Notes: generated by a model from the sequence alone, not told the origin. A stretch of DNA of 64,000 bases from Mikania micrantha (GCA_009363875.1 CM018683.1:46675711-46739710), one strand, 5' to 3'. Shown: positions 1-12,246, counted from the first letter of the stretch. Made by a program: numbers and translations.

Positions 1-963
1 TTCAATGAAAATTGAAATATAAAATATACAACAACACATGTGAAACAACACATGTGAGAAAAAAATGACAAAAATATATCGGTTGCGATCTGATATCCAC
101 AAATAACAGGTGTCAGATGGCCGAAAATTCTGCGAGAAAACAATGTGAATTCGATCATAACAATGTGAATGCGGTTCAATTTAGTTGAGTTCGACTGAGA
201 GGAAATACAATTCAAAATAGCAACTCAGTATTGTTTACGAATAATAAACTGACAGTGTGTTTGTGTGGGTGACGATTCACACAAACATATCTGTGGGTTT
301 AACGTTCTGAATGATAATGAAAAGTAGAAAAAAAAATCAGAAAATGAAACTGTCGTCGTGTTCGTTCGGGTGACGATTCGAACGAATACGCGGAAAGGTG
401 AAACGATCTGACGAAACAAATAAAAATAAACGTTTCGAAAACAATAAAATAAATAAAATAATTATACATTTACTAGGAATAACCACCTTAAAAAGGTTAA
501 AAGAAAACTATTTTATTTAAATTTCGTAAATTCCGCGTTACATCCGAAAACGCGATTTAAATGTAAAACCGAGCAAGCAAAACGAACCCGAACTTATTAG
601 GGGTATAAAAACCCCAACCAAGCATTTATGTTGGTGCATAATTTGGGTGTCCGCTGCTGTTCGAATAGATTAGATTTGTATTTTCTTATTTGTAATCACT
701 TGTATGTGTTTGTACTTTGTTACACTGGAAACTGAGTCGTTCGCAGGAGCACATGCGAATGAGTCTAATGTAAAGGGGTCCATTCGGCCGAATGGCTCCA
801 TTTGGGCGAATGGGCTACAGCCCCTATATAAACCAGTTTCTAGATTTTAGGGTTTAAGGTTTTTGTGTGTGTTCTTGGGTTTGAGCAAGAGAGGGGGAGA
901 GATCATGCTCGATCTCTCCCCGGCAACACTATGTTCTTTTATGATGTGGATTCAATCATGTAA

Positions 964-1386
964 TCATTCGATTCTATCAATATACCATTTGATTTTATTC
1001 ATCATCTTCATGTTCTTCGTGTGCTTTATAGGACCAATTAGGAACTCGGAAACAATTCGATTCCAATGGATATCTACTCAACATCCTCTAGAATAGTGCG
1101 GAATCCTATTCCAGGGTTTTCCAATCGAAACCAATAGCAACTGTGGTGCTCCGAAGATAAGTTGGACGTTTGATCGAGAATCGAACACCACAGGATGTGA
1201 ATCGAACTTGGACGTGCAATGGCCGCTCAAATCTCCTAGGGTTTGACTCTGGGTTGTCAGGGAAGAAGGAGGGCTCTCCAAGGGTTAGGTTTAATGAAGT
1301 TTGAACATGTATATACAAGCTGTCATCATTCGGTTCTATCAATATACCATTTGATTTTATTCATCATCTTCATGTTCTTTGTGTGT
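964..1386. repeat. 60-bp direct repeat flanking the copia LTR fragment
   Basis: 964-1023 and 1327-1386 are near-identical 60-bp copies (cattcgattctatcaatat... against cattcggttctatcaatat..., plus a late c/t change) exactly 363 bp apart. They bracket the minus-oriented LTR fragment. Sixty bases is far too long for a target-site duplication. Confidence 0.85.
1029..1333 (-). mobile_element. Copia LTR fragment, U5 side
   Basis: From taggaccaatt at 1029 onward this follows the copia LTRs at 32602 and 59367 almost block by block: gtgcggaatcctattcc, gggttttccaatcgaaa, atcgaacaccacag and the tatata box before tcattcgg. Homology stops exactly at the cattcgg motif (1327-1333). The rest of the U3 region is absent, so this is a truncated LTR in minus orientation. 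Confidence 0.7.
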
Positions 1387-1600
1387 GCAAACCCTAATCT
1401 TCTGTCCAAAGAGAAATCACCGGTCCTATCACGTCTTTACAATTTATTTCTCATTTATTTCTCCATCTACGCCTTTCTCTTTCTAAATCCCGGTTTTACC
1501 CTCTCTCACTAGAATTTCATCACCAAAATCACTATAACTCTATCATTTCTTGCTCAAATCCTTCAAATTTGGTTTCAAATCGAATCCCTTGACGAGTAGA

Positions 1601-1645
1601 ACACGAAAGTACAGCAGATCGAGCCTGGAATCCACTGATTTGAAG
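1601..1645 (+). promoter_or_regulatory. Conserved ACACGAAAGTACA block and first splice donor of LTR-A
   Basis: ACACGAAAGTACA occurs at 1601-1613, and 32 nt later the sequence reads ttgaag|gtaatatg with the putative exon end at 1645. The same block-to-donor spacing is found in gypsy-1 (20398 to 20354) and gypsy-2 (42053 to 42008). I infer a first leader exon ending here. Confidence 0.5.
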
Positions 1646-1867
1646 GTAATATGAGCTCAAACTTTCGGATTTTCAGGGTTTTTAACAAACCCGGATGAAT
1701 GAACTTTGAACTTGATTTTATCTCATCAAACCTTAAATTCTTCACTTTTAAAGAAGTTTTCCTTGATTATTAAGTATAAATAACATGAAAATATGGAATT
1801 TTTGAGTGAGCTGCAACTTTTTGGGAAATACGGGAATCGGGGGTTGAAGATGAAGGGCCGAAAACCC

Positions 1868-2110
1868 TTAGAATCAGCCGAGAACCACATAGGTTGACTG
1901 AAAACCCTTCCATTTGACACCCTTTGACCGAGAACACCTATTAGTGGCCCACACTTGACCGAGAATTCATTATTTTGATCGAGAACCCCATCCATTGAAT
2001 ATGGCTAGCTGAGAACTCCTTGTTTTTGATGAAATTTTGATCGAGAACCTCAAAAATTAGAAATGGGAACCCATGGTAGCCTGGTGGACCACATAACCAT
2101 CGAGAATATA
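1868..2110 (+). repeat. Motif array, consensus TTGAYCGAGAAC
   Basis: At least six imperfect copies of TTGA(C/T)CGAGAAC occur about 30-40 bp apart (for example near 1927, 1953, 1976 and 2038). Other gypsy LTR families in the window carry a different motif array in the same relative position, between the ACACGAAAGTACA block and the second splice donor. Confidence 0.7.
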
Positions 2111-2558
2111 TTGTAGAGGTGTCAAAAAAAACCAATTTAAGATTTACATAAACACACTCAAGAGATGTTAACCAATTTAAGATTTATACAAGGGTAATAT
2201 TCCAGGTGTTAACCTAAAAACCTAAGTTGGACTTAGGAAAGTATTAAGATATCTACAATTTTACAATTGGTTAAAGTCAAGAACGAGGATAATCGTATAA
2301 ACAAAGAACGTATTACATACTAATTTTAATCTTAAATGATTAAGTATTAGTATGTTATACCATAAATAAGTTCAATGAAAATTCGAGATACAAAGACTTA
2401 TAAAAGTTAACCAACTTTAGGGTTAATCTACGAATTGATAACTCGTACTTATAAGTTACAAAAAACTTTGAATCAAACAGATGATCATGAATACATCATC
2501 ACAACAACAAAAAGCACGTACATATCTTGATTTCTTAGTCAACCACTACAACCACAAG

Positions 2559-4066
2559 GTGAGTTCATATGCCCCTTTTATAATCTTTTGATTTAAAATG
2601 CGGGGTTGAGAAACATGCTAACTCTTTTATTTATTAAAAGTTTTAGTACATTATTCAAACATCATGGGATTTATATAATAAAGATGTTATCTTTATTATC
2701 ACACATATATCTAGATCAATGTGTATGCTTGTGTGTGCAGTAACAACAATGATAAATCAAGGATGTTTCATGATAATATAACTTCATGAATTCATCTGAC
2801 ATATAAATAACCTAAGTGAAATAAGATTTGACTTATAACACTTTGTTATTTACAATGAGACAATAATGAGATAACATGATACAATTACAAGTGATAACAA
2901 GAATGATAATCATGATAACATAATTTCATGATGATGATATCATTCACCACATATACTAACATCGTGTAATAAGACAAGTTCTTATAACACTTCGAAAAAA
3001 TGACACTGAGATGATGATAATGGGAAAACACGTAACAACAACTAATTACTGTTAAGACTGTTTATATTATATCACAACAATCACGTGTTCATGTGTACAT
3101 GTTCAGTCGTAAGTCCCTTCAAGAAAATAGTTTAGCATTGATTTAGTGCGACTAAACCGACGATAGCGTAGTAATACCATAGGTTTGACAAACAACCGGC
3201 GAGTGAGGTCGGTACGTTAATCGTAACATATTCATTGGCCGGTATCGTATGACTGGTAACAGGGCTGCATCAGTCAGGTTTGGTAAATGACACATGGTGA
3301 TATTAATCTTCAGATACTGATTGTAATTATTCCTTCGATTCTATTAACTGGTAGACTGAAGAATTGATTTTCTCTCATGTCATATTACTGGTAATAGTTT
3401 CGTTGAAGGCACAAAGATTACAAACGGGATAGAGGTAAATTGGATGCATTGTGGTCTAATTACATGAGGACCACAATGGATCCCATTTAGGCTCTATACA
3501 TTCAAGATTGTGACCAATATCAATGAATTAATTGTCACTTATATTATTGGAAGTGAATTGCAGTTAATTCTACAACTGAGAGAAAACTAATAAGGATAAG
3601 ATTAAATTAATATATTTTCCATAAAACAATAAGGGATTACCATAACTTAGGTCATGGACATATATTCCCTTCAGACACTCTTATTCTATACATATAACAC
3701 TGTGGGATGAGAACACATCATATGAGATTAACAGGTTGGATATCAAATGAGACAAACACATGTGAGATGAACATGGGTGTCTATAGTTGCATTACAAGTG
3801 GTATTGTATTCAGTCAGGTGTGTGGTGGTCTGGTGGCTTCATTCGTGATACGTATGACCTATATACAAGCATGCTTGATTTGGATGATACACTATTTGTA
3901 AGGGTAACTATGGAGAGGACATGGTTGTGAGACAAGATAAGACAATACCAACAAGACTTGTGTGTGACACTATGACTTGCGAATGACAACCACAGGTGTT
4001 TTCAATGACTAAGCTTATGAACTCACCAACCTAGTGTTGACTTTCTTTAAATGCATGTTTTCTTAG
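2559..4066 (+). other. Putative LTR-embedded intron of LTR-A
   Basis: The donor reads cacaag|gtgagttcat (GT at 2559-2560) and the acceptor tgttttcttag|gtgacg (AG at 4065-4066), giving a 1508-nt GT-AG intron. The donor arm ggtgagttcata (2558-2569) is the perfect 12-nt reverse complement of tatgaactcacc (4016-4027), which lies about 40 nt before the acceptor next to a branch-like tgttgac. The same arrangement recurs in gypsy-1, gypsy-2 and gypsy-3. Splicing itself is inferred. Confidence 0.5.
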
Positions 4067-4435
4067 GTGACGAACATGTTTAGTCATCAGACATCAGGAC
4101 ATAAGCTAGTTGGACTTTATAGAGGACCAGTAACTTACTTTTGCATTGTGCATATTTTGGGATGACAAATTTGTGAATCATATTTTGTAAATCTTGTGTA
4201 GATACGAGATAGAAACTTCAGGATTCTTTTTGAGTAGATTTACTTAGTTAAATTATGAACGCGGATTGTGTAATTTAACTTTGTAATTCTAAGTCAATGT
4301 CATGTTAGCATTTCTCATTATACATCGTGTGCCATGTAATCAATCTGATCTTTTCGATTATCACACGATATCGCACCCTGAGAACCTTCCGCTCGACGGG
4401 AAAGTCGATCTAGCCCGCCTGCTCGGGGTGTGACA

Positions 4436-4735
4436 CTCACCAACTATGTAAATAGTTGATCAAAACTCTATTTTACTTGTGTAACAGGTTAATTGCTTGG
4501 ATGAAGACAAGTTTAGGTTTCTTGGACCTAGTTAATAAAAAAGACATTGTTATTTATTTTGTTTTTTTTGGAATTGTAATGTTGGATTCATATTTGGTTG
4601 TTTGAATTACTTTGAATGTATTTTATGTTATTAAGGAAATTGGATGATTAAATATTGAAACTTACAAAGTAGCACCATGAGTTATGAACAATCACAAACA
4701 CACCCCAATGTATTCCGCCATTGGTTGGGGTGTGA
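4436..4735 (+). mobile_element. Short gypsy LTR 3'-end fragment
   Basis: It starts ctcaccaactatg, resembling the acceptor-side block of the other LTRs, and ends ggttggggtgtgaca, a typical gypsy LTR terminus. It appears to be the tail of an LTR from a different family abutting LTR-A. No coding potential is seen. Confidence 0.45.
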
Positions 4736-5953
4736 CACTAGGGGACGTCACTCATCGGATTTACATAGTACTTTGATTAATTAGAGATATTACAAGCAGC
4801 GGAATAAAGAAAACATTATTTTTTCATAAGTTAAATATTTACATAGGAGTTGAAAACTATATTCTCTAATGATTGCAAATCAAAATCTAAGCCAACCTTC
4901 TTCATCCAAGAGTAGCCCATCTGATGCCATTTTCTTTTGAAATCTATCAACAGACTTCCTTTCCAGCTTTGCAAACTAGGTATGTCTTTACTTGATATAT
5001 ATGCCAATTCTAGTCAACTTTCACCGGTGAGTTCTAAGTTTACAAAACCTTTCCTTTGATATACATATTTCATACATACATTTTGGATAAAGATAAATAT
5101 TCCATATCTTTTTCTCTAAACATGTTCTCAAGACTGCAGTCGAGATCCATGTTCACAATAAAATATTTTCAAAATAAAAGTGCAATAAACATTCCTTTTA
5201 GAAAATACATTTTCCAGACCGCAGCCGAGATCCCTCTTTTCAATATGTTATTTACCAAAGTAATGTTCAAAGGAAATCACTCAACAAGCACTATCTTAAC
5301 TTTATCCTTGGGCCGTTACCCTAAGTGATCGTCATCACTTACCCCTTTATCCCAACCATCCCATAAGGGTATGGCTGACAATATACGCTAGGCAATTCAG
5401 AGCCATTACATTGATGAACCTTGGATTTTCTTTATCAAAGTTCTATCTTTATATTTTCCACCATAATGGCGTAAAAACACTTTAATACATATGAGCTTTA
5501 TTTTAAGCACCACAGTGCGAAACTCTTTTAAAACATTATTCTTTATCCAAGGGATACAATAATCCTAAACGTTCTTTCACTCGAAGGTGTATTTAACATA
5601 ATTAACCTAAATGTGCTTACTAAAGGTTTGTTATGAAATCATTTTACAAACTAGCTTTCACAAAATATCTATATCCTTGGATCTATACATTGACACTTTC
5701 TCAACATACTGAAGCTAGTTTATATATATATAGGGTATATGTAGGACATAATGCCCAGCCACCAATCCACCACAGTTTCGATGTGCCACAATCGTGCCCT
5801 TGTTAGTTTCACAATGTTTTTAGACAAAAAAAATCATTAATCATAACCTCTATCCTTATTACTTTTAAAACCAATCTCTATTCTAAACATATGCACTAAC
5901 ATTTTTCCAATATGACGAAGAAGTTTATGTATAGGGCATACGTAGGGCATAAC
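4736..5953 (-). mobile_element. LTR-C: degenerate gypsy LTR or leader fragment
   Basis: It contains tcaccggtgagttctaag near 5021-5038, the minus-strand form of the acceptor-side block, and a 'tatatatagggtatatg' cassette at 5680-5830 that closely matches the one in the gypsy-2 leader (47641-47790). Boundaries are uncertain, and no PBS, PPT or coding region is visible. Confidence 0.45.
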
Positions 5954-5965
5954 TGTAACATTCCT
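5680..5965. promoter_or_regulatory. TATA/GGG cassette, one full and one partial copy
   Basis: The order is ttgacactttctcaacatac, a tatatatataggg core (5721-5734), cccagccacc, ccaccac, ttcgatgtgccac and cgtgcccttgttag. A second partial core, atgtatagggcatacgtagg, is at 5927-5946. The same ordered blocks recur in gypsy-1 LTRs, gypsy-2 LTRs and the gypsy-2 leader. Read on the minus strand the core is CCCTATATATA, a good TATA box. Confidence 0.55.
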
Positions 5966-8525
5966 GTAAGTTGTAATAAACAATTATATTTATTAAATAA
6001 TTTTGCCATATGAAATTTTCATTTATAAGTTTATATACATATACATGTATTGTTTCACACGCGCACACACACACACATATATATGTGAGAAAACAAATTT
6101 AAACATATTTAATATACATATATATGTATGTATATGGTTAAATATGTATGTAATTATTTGGAATTGCACAAGTTAAAGATATATAAGCAAAACCATATTT
6201 TTAAAGTTTATTTATAAACTTATGATAAGTTTTATATGATTTAGAACTTATTTCGTAAATAGATAACTTAAACAAATAAATAAATTTTGATAAAAATCAC
6301 AAAACATGCTATTAAATAAATAAAACATGTATAAAATTTTAAATACTTTAATCATATTAGTTTTTATAAACTTTAAATAAAAATTAAACAAAGTAAAATG
6401 CCTAAAAGAAAGTTGAAGGGTTAAAATTGCCAATTTCAAAACTGTTATTAAAAGAAAACACGAGCGGGTCAAATCTGCCAAAACCTCAAACTCTATTTCC
6501 CCTCTACCATTTTCTCCCTGGTTCGACCAGCATCCGATTTCGACACATCTCCAACCCGATTCTCCATACGTGTGATTGATCGTGATTACAGCTCGATAGA
6601 TTCATATATTGTAAGTATTTGAACACATTTATCAATTCTAATCTATAATCAAACGAATAAACAGTTGTTTCAATCAAAATCATTTCCTAAAATACTAACA
6701 ATGAACGTGTTATTAAATTCTTTGAAAGTGAGTATAAAAGTCAAATTATTCCAGTACATAGACCCTTTTTCAACTCATGAAACTATCTGTGTGCTCCAAA
6801 TCCATTCACAATCGTGATTAATCGAAATCCAAGGCTTGCAAATCGTTTGGCTTGTCTTTATTCTCTCTTAGTTGAAATCCATCTAAACAAACATAAATGT
6901 TAGTGATTTATACACCATTCTACTTGATTTTCAATCTAGAACGAAAGCCCTATGGTTGTGACATCAATCACGTTGCATATCAATCGAATTTAGCTCTCAA
7001 AGAATTAGGGTTTTCAGTCGTAAGGAACTGCGAAAGGGGAATAAGCGCGTTCAGTATATAATTAAACGAAACGACAAAATCTCTTTCTTGGGGTGTATAG
7101 ACCAACTGATCTACGCTTGTGATTCCGGAGCTTGGTTAGATTTAGGTCGCGAGTTCGAGCCTTATAAGGGCCATTTTTTTACCAAAATCTTCACAACACC
7201 CTGGTGTAGGTCCGGGATACTCTTGTGCCATATAAATAGCTTCGACTATTTACTCAACAAATTTCCCCCCGAAAAATTTTATAAATTAATTTTTATATGT
7301 TTATAAAGAAAAATAGATTTTCATGTTAAATTAATATATATGTATATATTATATATAGATATTATTACATTGGATTAAATATTTAAATAGGTTTATTGAT
7401 GTTTAAAATTTATAAAATATACATGTATTTCAAATATGTATATCAACAATGTTTTAATATGACCAAAATTTTTTAAAGATAACTTATATTTAATTTTAAG
7501 AAGTTTTACAAATAATACATAATTCGTATTTAATTATGTTATACGACATTTTAAACATTTTATTAAATAATTTTATGCATTATTAAATTGTATTTTTATT
7601 AAATAATTTTATTAAATAATTTTATGCATTATTAAATAATTTAATTTTAAACATTTTATTAAATAATTTTATACGACATACAAATGATTTGTCGGTATGA
7701 TTAAGCTTTAATATTTTTAGACAAACAAAAATATTTTTAAAACCTTTGTTTTAACTTATAAAAAGTTAAACATCTACTTTATAATATTAAATTATCTATT
7801 AAACTAAAATAAATCTTTAATGATTAATTGATCTTTGCAGTGTTTTAGAAACCTAAAATCTCTTTTAAAATTAAAAAAAACATTTAAATGGTTCACATTC
7901 TATAGAATTTCAACTTTAGAAATTTTAAATAAAATTTAAATGTAAAATTTTAAAATAAAATCAAGTGCGATTTATTTTTCACTTTAAACAAAACAATTGT
8001 TCATATTCAATCTATATAAAAACAAAACCAAACTCGATGACCTATCTAAACTTAGAAATTTCTTAAAAGCCATAGCTACTTGAACTTACACATAATAAAC
8101 TTGAGCTACAAGCTAATTATCTATTTCAAAGCTATCAAACTCATCAAAAGGTGATTCTTCATAGCCCCTCTTTTACTTGTTTTGAACTTTTGGGGTGAAC
8201 ATGTTATCTTTGAACTTAGCTTAACTTTAAACCATGTGAACTTAGCTTAAATTTCCTTATTTGTATTGAACTTATATTTTGAACTTGCATTTATCACAAC
8301 TTATCTATTTGGTAGCAATAATGGTTCCACTGGATTGACCACCCACCCTGGATGCGTTTTTCCTTTAGGATAAAGCTTGCGGTGATTGTTCCTTGTTGGT
8401 CAAACTTAACTATTTGATATGTCTTAGGTTCAAATACAAGCTTTGTGCATTTGGCTTAGTATTCACATGAGTAAAGTTATCTATTATCAAACTATTTGGC
8501 TTACTTGACAAAACCTATGATAACT
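5954..8525 (+). mobile_element. LTR-B: old AT-rich gypsy LTR fragment
   Basis: It begins tgtaacattcctg at 5954, like gypsy LTR starts (TGTAACA). Near 8150 it carries aaaggtgattcttcatagcccctctttta, similar to the splice-donor block of the other LTRs. The 3' end is missing; the sequence switches to an opposite-oriented LTR at 8526. 7310-7700 is very AT-rich with repeated attaaataatttta units. No coding gene is seen. Confidence 0.45.
7085..7175 (+). ncRNA. tRNA-like (SINE-type) sequence candidate
   Basis: gtatagaccaactgatctac resembles a D-arm/A-box, and 50 nt later aggtcgcgagttcgagcctt resembles a T-arm/B-box (GAGTTCGAGCC). Spacing and content fit a tRNA-derived SINE head rather than an intact tRNA, because no acceptor-stem pairing is evident. 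Flanking duplications were not identified. Confidence 0.35.
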
Positions 8526-9675
8526 GTCGCACCTCGGTCTTCCCGGCCTGCCCTAGGGCGCGACGCGACTGTCAGGATTGCAGTCTCTGGTCATACAGTT
8601 GCGAGACCTACATGTCTGGTTTCATACGTACATCCAAATACTTGGACAAAACAGTTTTAGAAAATCAGAGTTGTGGAAGTTAATGTATAAGATCTTAAGA
8701 AACAGTTTGAATTCATAAGTTGCTGAAGCATTTTAAACAGTTTTCAAAATAACATAAAGTAATAGTTTTGCAGAAGCGGTTTAAGTTGCAATTACATAAC
8801 ATAACAAAATGATACTGAATGTTTAATAGACTAAGACACTAAAGTAGATGCATGGACTCCATCCTAGATTCCTCGTGCGCGTGCTTTAGCTACGTGAGAA
8901 AACATGCGAGTAAAAGGGTCAACACAATGGTTGGTGAGAGCACATGCTTTATATCAGCAATAAACATCAATTGTTTAAAGTAAGAGTTTGCATGTATATA
9001 TTTCATTACAATGCAATATCCATTGATAGCTAGTCAATATGTGTTATATCATATGCGGGTTCGCAACCGAAGCTAACATGTTGCCTCCCACCATGTCCAT
9101 CCAACTAGACAATGGCAATGTTGTTTGGTCAATTTTGCACTGTTCCGACCTCCAGTCAGGGTGGCCATAAGGCGCGCAACAGTGGGGCTTGTTAGGCCCA
9201 AATAGTACTATTCAGAATTACCACGCTAAGTGCCACACGCTATTAACGGTTTGAGATGTGTTTAATGAGGACTTATCAGTTTTGTGGATGAGTGCCACAC
9301 ATATGCATATACGCGATATTGGCATGTACAAATGTAACCAGAAAGTATGTATGTTATTCAAAAACAGTTTGTATGCAATGTTTTCTCCCCCAAAGTTAGA
9401 ATATAGAAAAAGGGGTCGTGAACTCATCTGATAGAGCAATTCCGGTTTAAGTGGTGTTCGCAACTCACGAATGCTAGCTACCTGCTAGTAAGCACCTATA
9501 ATCATATAGGTTGTGAGTATGTGTTCTGTGGTGTGTTGTATTCCATGCAACTCCAAGTGTCGGTGTGCTAAACCAAGTGTGTGTTGACTCGACGAATCGT
9601 TGGTGACACATTTGATGTGTTTAGTCATAAATGCAAGTAAGACATCAACATGCATCCTATGATGTGACTCATGCA
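8526..9675 (-). mobile_element. Truncated LTR of the gypsy-3 family
   Basis: It starts tgtcgcacctcgg and matches the reverse complement of the gypsy-3 LTR end (23568 downward): cgcgacgcgactgtcagga, gcgagacctacatgtctgg, and further on gttgactcgacgaatcgttgg. Homology fades near 9662-9675, where a gypsy-4 RNase H remnant begins. The donor has decayed (gatgagttcac, read on the minus strand from 9418-9428) and the acceptor AG has become AC. Confidence 0.75.
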
Positions 9676-9679
9676 AATG

Positions 9680-9734
9680 GGAAGGATAATAGCTTATGCT
9701 TCACACTAACTGAAGATTCATAAAGCTAACTACC
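9680..9734 (+). pseudogene. gypsy-4 RNase H fragment, left part
   Basis: Read in the frame of atg gga agg ata ata gct, this gives MGRIIAYASH, a stop, then LKIHKANY. This is the RNase H segment that normally reads like RVIAYASRQLK.HE.NYP before HDLELAAVVF. The continuation (AHDLELAAVVF) lies 22 kb away at 31884, because gypsy-3 inserted here. It is an old, stop-containing Ty3/gypsy pol fragment with nothing recognisable upstream except the LTR fragment. Confidence 0.7.
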
Positions 9735-10256
9735 TGTGACACCCGGTAATTTAAGGTAAATTGCAACTCTTACAACTTAGCGTCACACATTCATACTTGT
9801 TGCATTTCATTTAATTAGGTTTAATTATATGAGTTAAACACAAACAACTACGAAACGATAGTTTGAGGAACTATCGAATCGTACAATACACATTGGTTGT
9901 GGAGACCAAGTGTGGCAAACACAAACACAAACGCAAAACAATAACTCGGGGAATTATTGGATTGCGCATTACATGTTGATTATGATTAATCAAGCATGCA
10001 TACATTTCGTAAAACACAAACTATCACCGATAATTAGAGGAATTATCGAAACACTCACGAGTCTCACGAACGTTGGTGAAATAAATGAACAACAAATGAA
10101 TTTAACAATAATTTAACTCTATGGGAACCTATAATAAGTTAAAGAATGACAATTAGTCAAGAAACAATGTTCGTAAACGCTAAACAATCGAAAAACGAAC
10201 TTAAACACCAAAATTGGGCCAATTGAGCTCATTCTGCAAGCCAGGTGGTACGCATG
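9735..10256 (+). repeat. gypsy-3 5' LTR, left part
   Basis: It aligns with the start of the 3' LTR at 29057 (acacccggyaattt.aggtaaattgc). It ends at ggtggtacgcatg where gypsy-1 entered; GCATG at 10252-10256 is the left target duplication. The small ORF in it is not credible. Confidence 0.9.
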
Positions 10257-10740
10257 TGTCACACCCTGAGCCGGCGGGGTTGGATCGCAGTCCCCGTCGA
10301 ACGGAAGGTTCCCGGGGCGCGATATCATGAGTGATAATCGGAATGATCAGATTGTTTACATTGCACATGATATAAATGAGAAATGCTAATTAGAATAGAA
10401 TTACAAAGTTAAATTACATCCGTATCGTTCATAAGTTAACAATGTAAATCTATCATAAACATCATAAGATTTCTATTTTGTAACTATACAAGATATACAA
10501 GATATACAAAATATATTGTATAATGATGTTTCAAAAGTATGCAGGTCCAAAAATACTAAGTCTTCTATCTGAAGTCCTTGTCCAAAAGCATAAGCTTCTT
10601 AATTGACCTGTTCGTCACATGAGAAGTCATGCAAAAATAAAGTCAACACATCATTGGTGAGTTCATATAGTTTTATTTGAAAAATGAATTTGATAACCTG
10701 TTTGAATGACAACCTTAACCTCACCAACAACCACGTATAT

Positions 10741-11070
10741 TATCCAATCAGATTTGCTTATATATAGGGCATATGTAGGGGAACAAGTCCCAGCCACCGT
10801 CCCACCACATATCGAACCACATAATATATTGTTGTTAATGATAATTAAGCATTTCATCCCATACACTGACTCACCTACTTGATCCGCTTGAAAATGATAA
10901 CACTAAGATCGTCTGAAAATGATACCCTTTGAACACCCAAAATGACAACCTTAACCTCACTAACAACCACCTATACTATCATGTCGAATATGCTTATATA
11001 TAGGGCATATGTAGGGGAACAAGCCCCAGCCACCGTCCCACCACATATCAAACCACATAGTATATTGTTA
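10741..11070. promoter_or_regulatory. Tandem pair of TATA/GGG cassettes in gypsy-1 3' LTR
   Basis: Two copies about 235 bp apart share accttaacctcac.aacaacc, gcttatatatagggcatatg (10756 and 10992), cccagccaccgtcccaccac and aaccacata. The apparent conserved ORF here (10866-10663, minus) simply reflects this LTR repeat. Confidence 0.65.
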
Positions 11071-11273
11071 TTAATGATAATTAAGCGTTTCATTCCACTC
11101 CATAAACACACTAGTTCCTTGAGTTCCACAAATAGAATTTCCATTAATTCTTTAAGTTCATCACATAATTATGATCAACCACAATAATTGTAGAAACAGT
11201 TAAGTAAATGCTTAATTAAATAAATAATTAAACATTTAATAAAATCTAAGTCCTAATGATTGGGCCTTGGTCA

Positions 11274-11694
11274 ACTCGGCTCGAGCTCTGCTCATTGCTC
11301 GGCTCATTGCTCGGCTCGATTTTTAACATATATATTGTATTACACACACATATATATTGTATTACACACATACATGTATATTATACATAACATATATATA
11401 TATATATATACACACAATATCTTATACACATATTTATATAAATATTAGATTTTATATATAATTATATATATATATATATTTTATATATTAGATTATATAT
11501 ATATATATATATGGAAAGTGGAGGCAAAAAAAACGAGCTGGCTCGTGGCTCGAGGTTTTTTACGAGCCGAGCTCGAGCTAGAATTTTTGGCTCGAAAGAA
11601 ATTTCGGCTCGGCTCGGGCTCGGCTCGAAAATCCACAAGCCGAGCTTGAGCCAGGCCTGGCTCGGCTTGGCTCGACTCGATTACAGCCCTAATT
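11274..11694 (-). mobile_element. hAT-type MITE fragment replacing LTR sequence
   Basis: The insert has GC-rich ends made of gctcg/cgagc units around a long TA/CA microsatellite (11395-11515). Read on the minus strand its end is agggctgtaatcgagtcgagc, which resembles termini of non-autonomous hAT elements in plants. The opposite end lacks a matching inverted repeat, so it is incomplete. It sits exactly where about 2.4 kb of LTR is missing. Confidence 0.45.
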
Positions 11695-12234
11695 CCTAGT
11701 AAATTAACTAATATCTTTTATTTATTTTAAAATTTTAAAAGTGTTAATTTACTATTTAAATTAAATCGTACGATTGTCGCGCGTATTCGTTCGAATCGTC
11801 ACTCGGACGAACACGACGATAACTATACTTTTCAATATTGTTTTCTAATTATAGAATATCATTCAGAACGTTAAACTTCCAGATTTATTCGTACAGATCG
11901 TCACCTATACGAATAATCCTTCGATTTAGCTTCACATAATGACATTCGTGTTGTTTTGTTCTATAAAGCCTCACATACGTTTATACATAATAAATCCTAA
12001 CAAATAATCCCGTGATGGTTCTGTGTTGCCAGATAATTATCTGACTAATGAACCATAGTTATGAACTTGGTTTCTCTGAAATAGTTTTGGGTTTGCTATA
12101 TGATAACATCAAATGATAATGATAATTGATATGAATATGAAATGCGCTGAAATGTATATAGTTCGTACCTGTTTAATGTTCATGTTACTGTTTAAGATCA
12201 CTGTTCCGGTGACGGTTCCGTCACTAATGTTACA

Positions 12235-12246
12235 GTCTCCCCTTGT
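12235..12246 (-). other. gypsy-1 polypurine tract
   Basis: Minus-strand acaaggggagac directly precedes the LTR start TGTAACA. This is the plus-strand priming site for reverse transcription. Confidence 0.85.

Larger units (their letters stand above)
629..1389 (+). mobile_element. Copia (Sirevirus-like) LTR inserted in LTR-A
   Basis: The piece begins tgttggtgcataa at 629, resembling the TGTTAGTGCACA start of the copia LTR at 59996 (read on the minus strand), and ends tgtgtgca at 1389. A palindrome cattcggccgaatg (782-795) lies about 30 bp upstream of a TATA box, cctatataaacc, near 822-833; this matches the U3 promoter layout of the larger copia element. No 5-bp target duplication is visible (attta before, aaccc after), so the ends have been altered. 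A second, opposite-oriented LTR piece sits inside it. Confidence 0.55.
1..4435 (+). mobile_element. LTR-A: Ty3/gypsy LTR, cut by window start
   Basis: The stretch from about 190 to 620 aligns by eye with the reverse complement of the gypsy-1 LTR (11700-11930 and 20600-20960), including paired 'gtgacgattcgaacgaatacgcg' type blocks. The right end is a canonical gypsy LTR end, cggggtgtgaca at 4424-4435. No PBS (TGGTATCAGAGCC) follows 4435, so this is not a 5' LTR; it is either a solo LTR or the 3' LTR of an element lying left of the window. Its start lies just outside the window. The LTR is interrupted by copia LTR material at 629-1389. It contains no credible protein-coding gene; the short ORFs are chance ORFs. 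Confidence 0.75.
10257..12234 (-). repeat. gypsy-1 3' LTR (1978 bp, rearranged)
   Basis: 10257-11273 matches 17251-18274 and 11695-12234 matches 20711-21250. The middle of the 5' LTR (about 18275-20710), which holds the motif array and splice donor, is missing and replaced by a 'gctcggctcgagc' rich insert. The acceptor-side block (10651-10661) remains. Confidence 0.92.

Noticed and set aside
863..1512. Two similar ORFs (863-1096 and 1243-1512) sharing a hydrophobic segment
   Set aside because: The similarity is the 60-bp direct repeat at 964/1327; not a duplicated membrane protein gene.
11395..11515. TA/CA microsatellite as possible matrix attachment or promoter region
   Set aside because: A simple repeat inside the MITE-like insert; no further support.
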